NCBI GenBank assembly: GCA_963824085.1 | Contig: CAWGNT010000023.1 | Coordinates: 310,001 to 374,000 of the forward strand | DNA from: JARRNE01 sp963824085 | GTDB taxonomy: Bacteria > Pseudomonadota > Gammaproteobacteria > Chromatiales > Chromatiaceae | DNA length: 64,000 nucleotides | Direction of reading: 5' to 3' | Shown here: positions 1 to 8,777 of the stretch, piece by piece | Numbering within the stretch: the stretch's first letter is position 1 | Layout: each line of letters opens with the position of its first letter | Notes under the pieces: generated by a model | What the model was told of the DNA's origin: nothing | Seen by the model: the letters and a program-made list of their open reading frames with translations, nothing else | Database searches by the model: none | Position numbers and translations under genes: made by a program

Positions 1-1233
1 ATCACCGGCCGTCACCGGACCGATGAGGCGCGCCTGCAGCAAGACCTGCCTCGCATCTGCGCGCAGCACGCCGCGCTCTTCGGCGAGCTCCCGGTGGACC
101 GCTACCTGTTCCTCACTACCGCCATCGGCGAAGGGTATGGGGGCCTGGAGCACCGATACTCCTCGAGTCTCCTCTGCAGCCGCGATGATCTGCCGGCCGC
201 GGGCGAGGAGAAGCCAAGCGAGGGTTATCGCCGTTTCCTCGGCCTGTGCAGCCATGAGTACTTCCACCTCTGGAACGTCAAACGCATCCGCCCGAGTGCC
301 TTTGTTGAGCAAGGTCTGAGCAAGGAGATCCACACGCGGCTGCTGTGGGCCTTCGAGGGGATAACCTCCTACTACGACGAGCTTGCCCTCGTTCGCAGCG
401 GCTGCATCGACGAGCGGGGTTACCTCGAGCTCCTCGCACAGACCATCACCAGAGTCCAGCGCACGCCGGGCCGACTGGTGCAGACGGTCGCTGAATCCAG
501 CTTCGACGCCTGGACCAAGCTCTACAAGCAGGACGACAACGCCCTCAACGCCATCGTGAGCTACTATGCGAAAGGTACTCTCGTGGCGCTCGCCCTCGAC
601 CTCACCATCCGCGACCGGACGGACGGCGCGAAGTCCCTTGACGATGTGATGCGCGCCCTCTGGGTCCGTTACGGCAAAACCGGCGTTGGGGTCCCCGAGC
701 GGGGGGTAGAAGCACTGGCTGCCGAGGTGACCAGCCTCGATTTGGACGCCTTCTTCGCGCAGGCTCTCGACTCCACCGAAGACCTCGACCTGACGACGCT
801 TCTCGAGCTGGTCGGCGTCGAGCTGCACTTCCGGCCGGCCCTCGGTGGAAAGGATCTCGGGGGAGTGGTCGACGAGCTCAAGCAGGAGGCGGGAAAACCC
901 GCACTCGGAATACGCCTTCAACCCGCGACAGGCGAGCCCGTCATCGGAAACGTCCTCACCGGCGGCGCGGCGCAAGACGCGGGTCTGTCCCCTGGCGATA
1001 CCCTCGTTGCACTGGATGGGATTCGGATCGATCGGGACAATTTGGATGCCTTGGTTGCGAAGGTTCAGCAAGGAGGAGAGGCTACGATCCACGCCTTCCG
1101 TCGTGACGAGCTGATGCAGTTCCGCGTCCGGCCGCAGCCTGCACCTCCCGACACCTGCGAGCTGCGCATCCTGCCCGGCGCGCCGGCTGAGGTCGCGCAG
1201 CGGCGGGCCGCCTGGCTCGGACTCTCTGGGTAA
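1..1233 (+). CDS. M61 family (glycyl aminopeptidase-like) metallopeptidase with C-terminal PDZ domain, 5' partial
   Basis: The reading frame is already open at base 1, so the N-terminal part lies outside the window. The zinc motif HEYFH is encoded at 253-267 and is followed by WNVKR. About 30 residues later comes the FEGITSYYDEL segment, which carries the expected third (glutamate) zinc ligand and the Tyr-Tyr pair typical of family M61. The last 110 residues form a PDZ-like domain (GGAAQDAGLSPGDTLVALDG). M61 proteins are zinc aminopeptidases or peptidases of unclear substrate in proteobacteria; the PDZ domain probably binds peptide C-termini. The gene ends 9 bp before birA, suggesting cotranscription. 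Family assignment is firm; substrate is unknown. Confidence 0.9.
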   Translation: MTGRHRTDEARLQQDLPRICAQHAALFGELPVDRYLFLTTAIGEGYGGLEHRYSSSLLCSRDDLPAAGEEKPSEGYRRFLGLCSHEYFHLWNVKRIRPSAFVEQGLSKEIHTRLLWAFEGITSYYDELALVRSGCIDERGYLELLAQTITRVQRTPGRLVQTVAESSFDAWTKLYKQDDNALNAIVSYYAKGTLVALALDLTIRDRTDGAKSLDDVMRALWVRYGKTGVGVPERGVEALAAEVTSLDLDAFFAQALDSTEDLDLTTLLELVGVELHFRPALGGKDLGGVVDELKQEAGKPALGIRLQPATGEPVIGNVLTGGAAQDAGLSPGDTLVALDGIRIDRDNLDALVAKVQQGGEATIHAFRRDELMQFRVRPQPAPPDTCELRILPGAPAEVAQRRAAWLGLSG

Positions 1234-1242
1234 GGGCGGCGC

Positions 1243-2229
1243 GTGGCGGCCCACCTCGACATTGTCCGGCTTCTGGCCGACGGCGAGCTGCACTCGGGCG
1301 AGACGCTGGCAGCGCGTTTGGGTATCACGCGCGCCGGTGTCTGGAAGGCGGTGCACAAGGCCGGGGAGGCGCTTGGAATTGGCGTCGAATCCGTTCGCGG
1401 TCGCGGCTATCGCCTGGCAGCGCCTCTGGAGCTGCTAGATCGCGACCAGATCCTCTCCTCAATCTCCCCGGACGGCCGTGCACGCATCACCCGCCTGGAG
1501 ATTCAGGACGATATCGATTCCACGAACAGCTACCTGATGCGCGAGGCCCAGGCAGGTGCTCCGTCCGGTGCCCTCTGTCTCGCCGAGCGGCAAACGGCTG
1601 GCCGGGGCCGTCGCGGCCGCAACTGGGTATCGCCATTCGGGGCCAACGTCTATCTGTCCCTCTTGTGGCGCTACGCGTTCGGACCGTCCGAGCTCCCCGG
1701 CCTCAGTCTAGCGGCCGGCATCGCGGTCGCGGCGGCCCTAAGGGCGGAGGGCGTGGAGAATGTCGCCCTAAAATGGCCCAACGATGTGCTTTGGAAGCGC
1801 CTTAAGCTTGCCGGCCTGCTCCTGGAGGCGGTGGGCGAGTCCGGCGGCCCGAGTCTCGTCGTCATCGGTGTCGGTATCAATACTCGCCTCAATCCGGTTC
1901 AAGCAGCCGAGATCGACCAGCCGTGGGTAGACCTGAGCACCGTCCTCGGCGAGCACGGCTTCAGTCGTAATCGCGTTGCCGCACGGGCTGCCGATAGCTT
2001 GGTCGAGGTTCTGGACCGATACGGGCGCGAGGGGCTGACACCCTTTATTCCAGAATGGGAGCGCTTTGACCGGTATCTGGGCGAGCCTATCGAGATCTCG
2101 ATCGGAGACCGCCGGATCCTCGGAGTTCACGCCGGAATCACCGAAAGCGGTGCCCTGCGTGTCGACACTGGTGCGACCGTCCTGACCTTCCGTGCCGGCG
2201 AGGTCAGCCTGCGGCCGGCGGAGAAGTGA
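1243..2229 (+). CDS. birA: Bifunctional biotin operon repressor / biotin-[acetyl-CoA carboxylase] ligase BirA
   Basis: BirA activates biotin to biotinyl-AMP and transfers it to the BCCP subunit of acetyl-CoA carboxylase; the long form also represses biotin genes. The protein has 328 residues. An N-terminal winged helix (about residues 5-60, with LAARLGITRAGVWKAV) marks it as the DNA-binding class. The catalytic domain has the biotin/ATP loop GRGRRGRNW and the KWPND motif, followed by a C-terminal SH3-like domain. The start is a GTG 9 bp after the preceding stop. Its end overlaps the GTG of coaX (GTGA), so the two vitamin/cofactor genes are translationally coupled, an arrangement common in gammaproteobacteria. 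Confidence 0.95.
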   Translation: MAAHLDIVRLLADGELHSGETLAARLGITRAGVWKAVHKAGEALGIGVESVRGRGYRLAAPLELLDRDQILSSISPDGRARITRLEIQDDIDSTNSYLMREAQAGAPSGALCLAERQTAGRGRRGRNWVSPFGANVYLSLLWRYAFGPSELPGLSLAAGIAVAAALRAEGVENVALKWPNDVLWKRLKLAGLLLEAVGESGGPSLVVIGVGINTRLNPVQAAEIDQPWVDLSTVLGEHGFSRNRVAARAADSLVEVLDRYGREGLTPFIPEWERFDRYLGEPIEISIGDRRILGVHAGITESGALRVDTGATVLTFRAGEVSLRPAEK

Positions 2230-2960
2230 ATGTGCATCTGTTCGTCGACATAGGAAATACGAGCCTCAAGTGGGCGGTTCGGGCGTCGGATACGCTGGGA
2301 GAGATGCGAGTCGTGCGCCACCACGGCGGTCTGCCCATCGACCTGCACGCCGCTTGGGACGACCTAGCTGCGCCGGAGCAGATCCTAGTAAGCAACGTGG
2401 GCGGCCAGGAGATCAAGGCGGCGCTCGCCGCGGCTTGTGTGTCAAGGTGGCGCCAGCCGCCGCGCTTCGTGCAAACCGCACCTAGCTCCCACGGAATCAC
2501 CGTCGCCTACGCACGGCCCGATCGGCTGGGCGTCGATCGCTGGCTGGCCATGGTCGCCGCCCGCCATCTCTGCCCGGGACCCGTACTCGTCGTGGACGCC
2601 GGCACCGCCGTCACCTACGATTTGCTTTTAGCGGACGGTCGCCAGCTGGGCGGACTGATCCTTCCCGGGATCGAGATGATGCGCGAGAGCTTGCTTGCCG
2701 GCACTCATATCCCCGGGGGCGGGCCCGAAGACGCCGTCGCGCCTTGGGCCACGGACACCGCCGGCGCCGTCGCGGCCGGGTCCGTGCAGGCGCTTGCAGC
2801 ACTGGCGGAGCGCCTCTCGGACCGGCTCATGGCGGAAGCGCACGCGCTGCCTGAGCTGATCCTTACCGGAGGCGACGCGGATCAGCTGCTGACCGCCATT
2901 GGTCGGCCAGCCCGTCACGAGCCGAACCTGATACTGCAGGGCCTCGCCCTGCTCGCTTGA
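2226..2960 (+). CDS. coaX: Type III pantothenate kinase CoaX
   Basis: It phosphorylates pantothenate, the first step of coenzyme A synthesis. The 244-residue protein opens with the phosphate loop DIGNTSLKW, then has GVDRWLAMVAA and DAGTAVTYDLL, the hallmark motifs of type III (ASKHA-fold) pantothenate kinases. The first possible GTG overlaps the birA stop; a second in-frame GTG lies two codons later and cannot be excluded. The gene runs directly into the small membrane-anchored gene that follows. Confidence 0.94.
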   Translation: MNVHLFVDIGNTSLKWAVRASDTLGEMRVVRHHGGLPIDLHAAWDDLAAPEQILVSNVGGQEIKAALAAACVSRWRQPPRFVQTAPSSHGITVAYARPDRLGVDRWLAMVAARHLCPGPVLVVDAGTAVTYDLLLADGRQLGGLILPGIEMMRESLLAGTHIPGGGPEDAVAPWATDTAGAVAAGSVQALAALAERLSDRLMAEAHALPELILTGGDADQLLTAIGRPARHEPNLILQGLALLA

Positions 2961-2971
2961 GGATTGCTTCG

Positions 2972-3466
2972 ATGCTGCCTTGGCTATTTGCCCTTCTCGT
3001 CGTGCTCAACGGTGCCATGTTCCTGTGGGGCTACCAGCGCGAAAAGTCCCAAGAGCCGGAGCTGCCGCCAGTTCCCAAGGGGCAGTACCAAATCGTGCTC
3101 ATGTCCGAGGTCCAGCACAAGGAGCCAACCGCCCAAGCCCCGGCCCACGAAGCTCGCGACGCGGCTGAACCTGCCGGTTCGGGCTTCGGCTGGCCGGAAC
3201 GCCTCGGCGGCGAGACCCCAGCCCCACACATCTCGACGGCCCCCGAGCCCACGGACAACATTCATCCACAAGCTCCCTTGAGTGCACCCGAAATTGCGGT
3301 CGGCAGCACCGCAACGCCCCCCGTTACCGGAACGGAAGAAGGACCGGACCCGGCCGATGCGGCGCACCACACAGAGACGAAGGCGAGCAAGAAACAGGAG
3401 ACGAAGGCTGTGGAAAAACCGCGGCATAGGCCGGCGGAGGATGGCTCCCATACTGCCGCACACTAA
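2972..3466 (+). CDS. Membrane-anchored, Pro/Ala/Glu-rich hypothetical protein
   Basis: The protein has 164 residues from the ATG at 2972; a TTG at 2957 overlapping the coaX stop would add five. One transmembrane helix lies at about residues 2-19 (PWLFALLVVLNGAMFLW). After it comes the segment QYQIVLMSEV and then a long low-complexity region rich in Pro, Ala, Glu and Thr, ending in a Lys/Arg/His-rich tail. In related gammaproteobacteria a SPOR-domain protein often follows coaX with this layout, but no SPOR domain is visible here. It is probably an inner-membrane protein with a periplasmic tail. Function unknown. Confidence 0.7.
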   Translation: MLPWLFALLVVLNGAMFLWGYQREKSQEPELPPVPKGQYQIVLMSEVQHKEPTAQAPAHEARDAAEPAGSGFGWPERLGGETPAPHISTAPEPTDNIHPQAPLSAPEIAVGSTATPPVTGTEEGPDPADAAHHTETKASKKQETKAVEKPRHRPAEDGSHTAAH

Positions 3467-3599
3467 CGTCCGCAAAGCCGACGATGCGGACGACCGGCGC
3501 GGCACACCAACGCCAGGGTTGCGAGAGACGCGATCGTATCTCCGGATCGGTCGACGCGCCGACAGCTCACTCCCTCGGGGACGAAGTGGCCACGCGCCG

Positions 3600-3628
3600 T
3601 TGTTCGCACCAAGCCGTTCACATAGAAT
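3600..3628 (+). promoter_or_regulatory. Candidate sigma-70 promoter for tRNA-Thr
   Basis: TTGTTC at 3600-3605 and TAGAAT at 3623-3628 are separated by 17 bases, the optimal spacing for a sigma-70 promoter. The mature tRNA starts 35 bases after the -10 box. Both hexamers deviate by one or two bases from consensus. Confidence 0.5.
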
Positions 3629-3662
3629 CTAGGGTCTCACACAGCGCGCAGATTCCCGCACA

Positions 3663-3738
3663 GCTGGCGTAGCTCAGTTGGTAGAGCAGCTGATTTGTAA
3701 TCAGCCGGTCGTAGGTTCGAATCCTATCGCCAGCTCCA
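3663..3738 (+). tRNA. tRNA-Thr (anticodon TGT)
   Basis: A complete cloverleaf can be drawn. The acceptor stem GCTGGCG pairs with CGCCAGC. The D arm is GCTC-AGTTGGTA-GAGC. The anticodon stem GCTGA/TCAGC encloses TTTGTAA, giving anticodon TGT. The T arm is GTAGG-TTCGAAT-CCTAT. The discriminator base is T and CCA is encoded at 3736-3738. All stems are intact. Confidence 0.97.
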
Positions 3739-4083
3739 ATAAGGTCAAGCAGATAGAAGGAAATTGCGCGGCATAATTCTTATCTGCCGGGCATCTACGT
3801 AACGGGCTAATCACCTTTCTCTTTGCCGCAAAACGCGGTGCTCGGACCGACACATCGCTACCCGCGCAGGATTTGTCCCAGAGTCTTGAAGTAGGGGCCC
3901 GCGTGATCGCCCTAACGCGCGGCGGCCTACACAGTGCGGCCGCGGCCGCTCAGCTGCGAGAAAGCTTACCGAACCATGATGTAACATGTCGTCCGACTGG
4001 GGGACGCTGGTCGCCCCCCAGAGGGCGGTCCGCTAAAGACGCCCATACGGTCTACTCCAAATTGCATCGATAGAGCCGTCGCG
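3739..4083. other. Intergenic region without recognised gene
   Basis: No ORF here shows family-like features. A stretch near 3819-3847 (CTCTTTGCCGCAAA followed by a GC-rich tail) is closely matched at 17363-17389 near the mobile-element remnants. The GC-rich inverted segment around 4000-4030 could form a hairpin before the diguanylate cyclase gene. Confidence 0.5.
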
Positions 4084-5199
4084 ATGGGACTCTTCAGACG
4101 AAGAAGCGCAAGCTCCGAGAGCAACGCACCATCGCAACAGGCAACGCGTGGTGAGTCGCTCGCGGACGAGGCGCTCGATACCTTGGCGCAGCTGTTGAGA
4201 GTCTTCGGCCGCGACTCCTTCGAGCTTGACGACGAGACGAGCGAGCCGCTAGCCGATCGTTGCGAGCGGTGGGCTCGGCACGTGCTGACGGGCGCTGCCG
4301 TCGATAGCCGGAACGAGGATGATCCAGCCTCTGGAGCGGAGCGAGACTGGCCGGCTCTCCGGCACTTCTTCATGACGCGACGAGCGAAGGAGGCGGGATT
4401 CGTAGAGCGCTGGCTCACCGAGTCCAAACAGATGATCTCCGACCTGCTGGTAGCGATGCGCTCGCTGGCGGGTGCAGGCCAGCAGGCCGAGGAGACGATC
4501 GCGGGCAGGTTGGAACACCTCGAGCACGCGGCCCAAGGGGATTCTCTACCCGAGTTACGCGCGGCGGTGGGCGGGGCGATCGACGTGATCCGCACAACGA
4601 TGAAGGACCAGCGCGACCAGTTTGACGAGGAGCTGGCTGCCATGGGCAACCGGCTGGCCTCGATGCGCGAGGAGCTGCTCGAGGCGCGCCGCGAGATGGC
4701 CATCGACCCCTTGACGCAGGTTTTCAATCGCCGGGCGTTCGACGACACCCTCGAGCAACACGTTGCGCTGAGCTCCTTCTCCGGCCGGTCCCTGATCCTA
4801 ATGATGATCGATATTGACCACTTCAAGTTAGTGAACGATACCCGTGGCCATACGGTGGGCGACGTCGTCCTCAAGGACATCGCCAGCCGCATCGTGCGGG
4901 TGTTTCCGCGCCGCTACGACTTCGTGGCACGTTACGGGGGAGAGGAGTTTGCGGTAATCCTTCCCGACGTCGATGCGATCGATGCCCCCAAACTAGCCGA
5001 ACGCGTGCTGCAGGCCGTGCGCGAGCGCAGCTTCGCTGAGGATCCGCCGCTGATGGTGACCTGCTCGGCAGGCTATGCGCCGCTGGTCAGGGGCGAGGCC
5101 GCCGCGGACTTGCTCCAGCGCGCCGATCGAGCACTCTACGAAGCCAAACGCAACGGGCGGGACCGCGCCGTGAGCGCTGCGATGATTGGCGACGCGTAG
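4084..5199 (+). CDS. Diguanylate cyclase (GGDEF domain) with a helical N-terminal region
   Basis: It makes the second messenger cyclic di-GMP from two GTP. The 371-residue protein has a soluble, mostly helical N-terminal half of about 200 residues with a coiled-coil-like run (residues about 150-205). A GGDEF domain follows, beginning at DPLTQVFNRRAF. The active-site motif is GGEEF, an active variant. RRYD sits exactly five residues upstream, matching the RxxD inhibitory I-site, so product inhibition is expected. No transmembrane helix or recognised sensor domain is visible, so the input signal is unknown. Confidence 0.93.
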   Translation: MGLFRRRSASSESNAPSQQATRGESLADEALDTLAQLLRVFGRDSFELDDETSEPLADRCERWARHVLTGAAVDSRNEDDPASGAERDWPALRHFFMTRRAKEAGFVERWLTESKQMISDLLVAMRSLAGAGQQAEETIAGRLEHLEHAAQGDSLPELRAAVGGAIDVIRTTMKDQRDQFDEELAAMGNRLASMREELLEARREMAIDPLTQVFNRRAFDDTLEQHVALSSFSGRSLILMMIDIDHFKLVNDTRGHTVGDVVLKDIASRIVRVFPRRYDFVARYGGEEFAVILPDVDAIDAPKLAERVLQAVRERSFAEDPPLMVTCSAGYAPLVRGEAAADLLQRADRALYEAKRNGRDRAVSAAMIGDA

Positions 5200-5334
5200 C
5201 GGCGATAGCGGCCCCGAAGATACGACCCGAGCCTGGACTGGACCGCACCAGCGACGCGCGCCGGCGGAAGAGGCTTCATCCGTTGGCGTGACCATGTCTC
5301 GAGCGATCCGAACTTCAGCCACGGCTGCAGACAA

Positions 5335-5847
5335 ATGATCATCCTGGTCATGGGAGTGGCCGGATCGGGCAAGACCACCGTAGGCCGGAGGATCGCCGAA
5401 CGGCTGGGGTGGGTCTTCGTCGAAGGCGACGGCTACCACCCCAAGTCCAACGTCGCGAAGATGGGTCGCGGCGAGCCACTCACGGACGCAGATCGGGAGC
5501 CGTGGCTGGACGCGCTCGGGGACCGGATCTCAGAGCTTGCAGCCGCTGATGAGTCGGCAGTCGTCACCTGCTCGGCTCTGAAACATGCCTATCGCGCACG
5601 GCTCAGACGCGCCTCCCATCTTCTCCGGCTCGTCTTTCTCAACGTCGACCGGGACGTGGCGGCGGCGAGACTTGCGCATCGACCGGCACACTTTGCCGGT
5701 CCCGCATTGGCACAGAGCCAGTTCAAGACGCTCGAGCCGCCCAAGGCCGACGATGCCTGGATAGTAGACGCAAGCGGGAGCATCGATGACACGGTCCGCG
5801 AGCTCCTTCGTCGCATTGACCTCTCAGATCGCGCACGAAACCGCTGA
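5335..5847 (+). CDS. gntK: Gluconokinase-family carbohydrate kinase
   Basis: The 170-residue protein starts almost directly with a Walker A loop, GVAGSGKTT (about residues 7-15), followed by the EGDGYHP segment seen in GntK-type gluconokinases, which phosphorylate gluconate to 6-phosphogluconate. TCSALKHAYR is the second family signature. The length fits the family. No gluconate transporter or dehydratase lies nearby, so the physiological role is less certain than the family. Confidence 0.88.
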   Translation: MIILVMGVAGSGKTTVGRRIAERLGWVFVEGDGYHPKSNVAKMGRGEPLTDADREPWLDALGDRISELAAADESAVVTCSALKHAYRARLRRASHLLRLVFLNVDRDVAAARLAHRPAHFAGPALAQSQFKTLEPPKADDAWIVDASGSIDDTVRELLRRIDLSDRARNR

Positions 5848-5903
5848 CAACCCTTACGACACTCCGCGTACCGTTCCGGAAGGTATGCGGGAGGGTCCGC
5901 GCC

Positions 5904-6791
5904 CTACCTCTTCGGCCCGAACGCTCGGGTGATCGTGGAACGATCGAATTGGGGCGCAACCTCGCCCCTCTCGGCGTAGAGATAAACGGCGCCGCGGTAG
6001 ATCCCCAAGAGCGCGCTGTTGACCACCGCGAGCAGGGCGAAGAGAGTAACGCCCACAATCAGGGTCGGCACCACGAAAATCTGCTGTCCCGCCTGTGCAG
6101 CAACTCCGGCGAGTCCAAACGTGGCAATGACCACGAGGACCATCAGCAGGCCAAAGACGGCCCCCATTCCCAGGGTTCCGGTAAGCTGCTCGCCCCATGT
6201 CCTGCGCACCAGACTCGCGCTCTCCTTGATCGCCGCGATCGGTCCGAGCCCCTTCGCGGCAAGCACCGGGACCACCAGGAAGGTGGCGACACTCCACGCC
6301 ATCCCGCCGACGCCCGCGATGACCGCCCCAGCAATCCCCTGACCCTGCCGACCGCGCAACAGGCTGAACAGCACGCCCACGGTGGCGGCGATCGCAGAGT
6401 AGCTTGCGATCGCGCCGAGGCGGCTGCGGGCGATGCGAATCCCATCCGAAAAGCCCGGGTCACTGCCTTCGAGGCGTTTCAGGGCGGCGCCCACGAGGGC
6501 CGTCATGAAAAAGTTGATGACGAAATAGACGGTGAGGTAGTACAGGAACAGAAGCAGCAAAGAGACAGGCGTCACCAAGGACGGAGCAGCGCCCTGTTGT
6601 CCGGATGCATTCAAGGCTTGCTGCAGCTCGGGATGGGTAGCAACAAGTGCAGCGCCACCCCCCAGGATCAGCGCGGAGATTGCGAGCACCACGACCGCCG
6701 CAAGTATCGGATAGAAGACGAAGGACTTCTCCGCTCTCAGTACCTGCCAGGTGGCGGAAAATAGGTTCCAGCTGCGGGAGAAGATGGCCAT
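5904..6791 (-). CDS. DUF6159-family multi-pass membrane protein
   Basis: The start is placed at the ATG at 6791, preceded by a good ribosome site (AGGAG, 7 bases upstream); the open frame continues upstream but has no protein-like features. The 295-residue protein begins MAIFSRSWNLFSATWQVL and has about six hydrophobic segments, in the pattern of DUF6159 membrane proteins. Function is not known. It is transcribed after, and apart from, the SH3-domain gene upstream. Confidence 0.75.
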   Translation of the reverse strand: MAIFSRSWNLFSATWQVLRAEKSFVFYPILAAVVVLAISALILGGGAALVATHPELQQALNASGQQGAAPSLVTPVSLLLLFLYYLTVYFVINFFMTALVGAALKRLEGSDPGFSDGIRIARSRLGAIASYSAIAATVGVLFSLLRGRQGQGIAGAVIAGVGGMAWSVATFLVVPVLAAKGLGPIAAIKESASLVRRTWGEQLTGTLGMGAVFGLLMVLVVIATFGLAGVAAQAGQQIFVVPTLIVGVTLFALLAVVNSALLGIYRGAVYLYAERGEVAPQFDRSTITRAFGPKR

Positions 6792-6922
6792 TGTTACTCC
6801 TGTGCTACGTTGAGAACAGCCGCGGTGCGGGCCAGCGCTCGCATCCAAGCGTTGCGCCCCCGCGGTAGCCAATGTAGATGCTACTGCGCAGAGAACAGTC
6901 CAGACGAGGAAGTTGACGCCGC

Positions 6923-7297
6923 TTATCGCTGGCTTTCGCGACAAGTCCCCTCTCGCAGATAACGTCCGGCGACCCAGCCCGTGATCCCCCGGTACTCCAC
7001 TTTGCACCAGCGGGGGTTCTGCTTCAGGCGTCTTTCTTGTTCGGCCGGCGAAAGCTCGGTGAACTCCTGAAAGCTCAGGCCGCCCTTGCACCCCAGATTG
7101 CGGACACAGGTCCCGTCGGGTGGGATCTCGCCAAGCTTGCTGGCGTGGGCGTCCGGCTCCTCGCGTATGTTGAGAACATCGCCGCGAACTACTCCCGTTA
7201 CGGCGAAAAAGTCCGGACCGTCCGCGTCGCCGCTAGCCGGTCCCGAGGCCAGGATAACCGCTGCGGCCGCGAGCGCGCTCAGCAATGGGCTTCTCAT
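6923..7297 (-). CDS. Secreted SH3-like domain protein
   Basis: The 124-residue protein has a Sec signal peptide (about residues 1-23, cleavage near ASG-DA). A bacterial SH3-like domain follows, with the usual LNIREEPDAHASKLGEIP start and the GWVAGRYL end. Two internal cysteines (CVRNLGC) may form a disulfide. Such domains bind cell-wall peptides or other ligands in the periplasm. The partner is unknown. A degraded DUF1311 gene begins immediately on the other side of its start codon. Confidence 0.8.
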   Translation of the reverse strand: MRSPLLSALAAAAVILASGPASGDADGPDFFAVTGVVRGDVLNIREEPDAHASKLGEIPPDGTCVRNLGCKGGLSFQEFTELSPAEQERRLKQNPRWCKVEYRGITGWVAGRYLREGTCRESQR

Positions 7298-7324
7298 GTC
7301 GATTCCGTTTCAGAGTGGTACCGA

Positions 7325-7498
7325 TCTGATCTCTATTCCGTTCTGCTCAAGCACACACACGCGGTGAAGCAAAAGGGGCTCAAGGCCGAGCAGCGGGGCT
7401 GGGTCAGGGGACGAGACGACTGCTGGAAAAGTGACGATTTGCGCGGGTGCGTTAAGAGCCAGTACGAGGCGCGCATAAACGAGCTCAAGGACCGATAG
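7325..7498 (+). pseudogene. C-terminal remnant of a DUF1311 (LprI-like lysozyme-inhibitor) protein
   Basis: The frame ending at 7498 encodes LYSVLLK, then LKAEQRGWVRGRDDC, GCVKSQYEARI and NELKDR. This is the conserved C-terminal pattern (LY, QRxWxxxRDxC, C, YxxRIxxL) of DUF1311/LprI-type proteins. The N-terminal half, with its signal peptide and first cysteine, is missing: the sequence upstream is the start of the oppositely oriented SH3 gene. A deletion that fused this tail to the SH3 gene's upstream region explains the arrangement. Confidence 0.6.
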
Positions 7499-7563
7499 CA
7501 CACCGGACTTGTCGTTTGGATCCACGCCGCGGAATCGGCGCACGCAATTGAGGAGGGATGAAC

Positions 7564-7914
7564 ATGATCAGAATCTTCTCCATCCTCAGCGCAAGCGTTC
7601 TCATACTCGCGGCCTGCACGGCGGGGCCGCCGCCTGCAAATGGGACGGCGCACTCGCCTGCGGAATCCGCCCAAGAAGCTGACGTCGGAGCTGCGATCCG
7701 AGAGGCACTCGATGGCCCATGGGAAGCACACTACTTCGGCCTGGCCGTTAATCCCGTCAGCTGCGCCATGCCTCTCCGAAGCAGGCGACCAAGTCCTCGT
7801 CGCCGCGTGTCGCGATTGCCTTTGCGACTCGCTCGCGCAGCCGAGTGTTGCTGTGATAGGCCGCGAGCTCACGGACGACGAGCTCGGCGCTGGTGCGGTC
7901 GCCATTCGAAATGA
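7564..7914 (+). CDS. Small putative lipoprotein, probably truncated
   Basis: A strong ribosome site (GAGGAGGG) precedes ATGs at 7558 and 7564; the second has the better spacing. The first 60 residues look real: a lipoprotein signal ending in LILAAC (lipobox), then an Ala/Pro/Glu-rich mature part and LDGPWEAHYFGL. After about position 7757 the frame runs antisense through the end of the HEAT-repeat gene and becomes arginine-rich, a sign that the original C-terminus has been lost. It may be a truncated pseudogene. Function unknown. Confidence 0.4.
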   Translation: MIRIFSILSASVLILAACTAGPPPANGTAHSPAESAQEADVGAAIREALDGPWEAHYFGLAVNPVSCAMPLRSRRPSPRRRVSRLPLRLARAAECCCDRPRAHGRRARRWCGRHSK

Positions 7915-8737
7915 GAGAGAGCAGCCAATCGAATGCGGGGTCGCTGCGGTGCAGGGCGGCGGCGCGGAGCAGCACCCGGTCGGCATCCCGCTTGAGCGGC
8001 TGGGACTCCCAGCGTTCACGAAGCAGGACGAGGGCTCCGTCCAGGCGAGATCCCCCAAGGGCAAGTGCGGCGAGCTCGCGGACGGCAGGTCCCGGACCAT
8101 CCAGAAACCCGGCGACGAATTCGGGAGAGTCCTCCGGCGCGAGCTGCAGCACCCCGGTCAGGCACTCCCCGATCACGTCAGGCTCGGGGTCGCCGGACAG
8201 GGCCTTGGCCCGGAGCACCGCCTCGGCAGCAAGGGGCTCGGTGCAGGCGATGGCGCGCGCTGCCCCGGCGCGGGCATGGGGTTCGGGGTCATGGAGTAGA
8301 GAAACGAGCTCGATCAGGGCACGAGGATACGCGGTTGCCGAGAGCCCCATGGCGCAAGAAGTCCGAAGGTCCACGGCCGTGTCGATGGTCCCGCCCCACA
8401 CTGGCTCCGGCTGACGGTAGCGCACCCCGGCGAGGTAGAAGTCCACATCCTGGCAGTCCAGGGCGACCAGCGCCCGGGCGATCGCCCCCTTGGCGGTGCA
8501 GTGGGGGTCCTTCTTCGGGGCCTTGTCCAGGAAGCGCCCGTACGCCGCGATCAGGTCTGCTTCGAGGTCGTAAATGAGGCGCTCGGCGCACAGCTCCGCC
8601 GCCCGAGCCACGAGCAGGTAATTGCTGTCGCGCAGAGCCTTGCGGGTCCCATCCCGCAGCGCGGAGGCGTCGCCGGACTCACAGAGCTGGCGATAAGCTT
8701 CCACCCGGGCGCGCGCGTCGACGGGTCGCTGCCGCAT
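7757..8737 (-). CDS. HEAT-repeat (TIGR02270-like) protein
   Basis: The 326-residue protein is made of alpha-helical repeats rich in Ala, Leu and Arg, with typical HEAT units such as HDPEPHARAGAARAIA and GPAVRELAALALGG. HEAT solenoids mediate protein-protein contact. Similar proteins are often found near type VI secretion or unknown loci, but no such genes are seen here. It has no signal peptide. The gene lies 40 bp downstream of the DUF2189 gene and could share its transcript. Confidence 0.7.
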   Translation of the reverse strand: MRQRPVDARARVEAYRQLCESGDASALRDGTRKALRDSNYLLVARAAELCAERLIYDLEADLIAAYGRFLDKAPKKDPHCTAKGAIARALVALDCQDVDFYLAGVRYRQPEPVWGGTIDTAVDLRTSCAMGLSATAYPRALIELVSLLHDPEPHARAGAARAIACTEPLAAEAVLRAKALSGDPEPDVIGECLTGVLQLAPEDSPEFVAGFLDGPGPAVRELAALALGGSRLDGALVLLRERWESQPLKRDADRVLLRAAALHRSDPAFDWLLSLISNGDRTSAELVVRELAAYHSNTRLRERVAKAIATRGDEDLVACFGEAWRS

Positions 8738-8777
8738 CCGCGCGGCCGGAGCGGAGGACGCCGCGGCGGCCCGTCCG

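Noticed and set aside
5904..7091. A longer start for the DUF6159 protein at 7091
   Set aside because: The first 100 codons overlap the SH3 gene and lack protein features; the ATG at 6791 has a good ribosome site.
7037..7498. A 153-codon + strand frame taken as one gene
   Set aside because: Its first half is antisense to the SH3 gene. Only the last 58 codons carry the DUF1311 pattern, so it was kept as a remnant.
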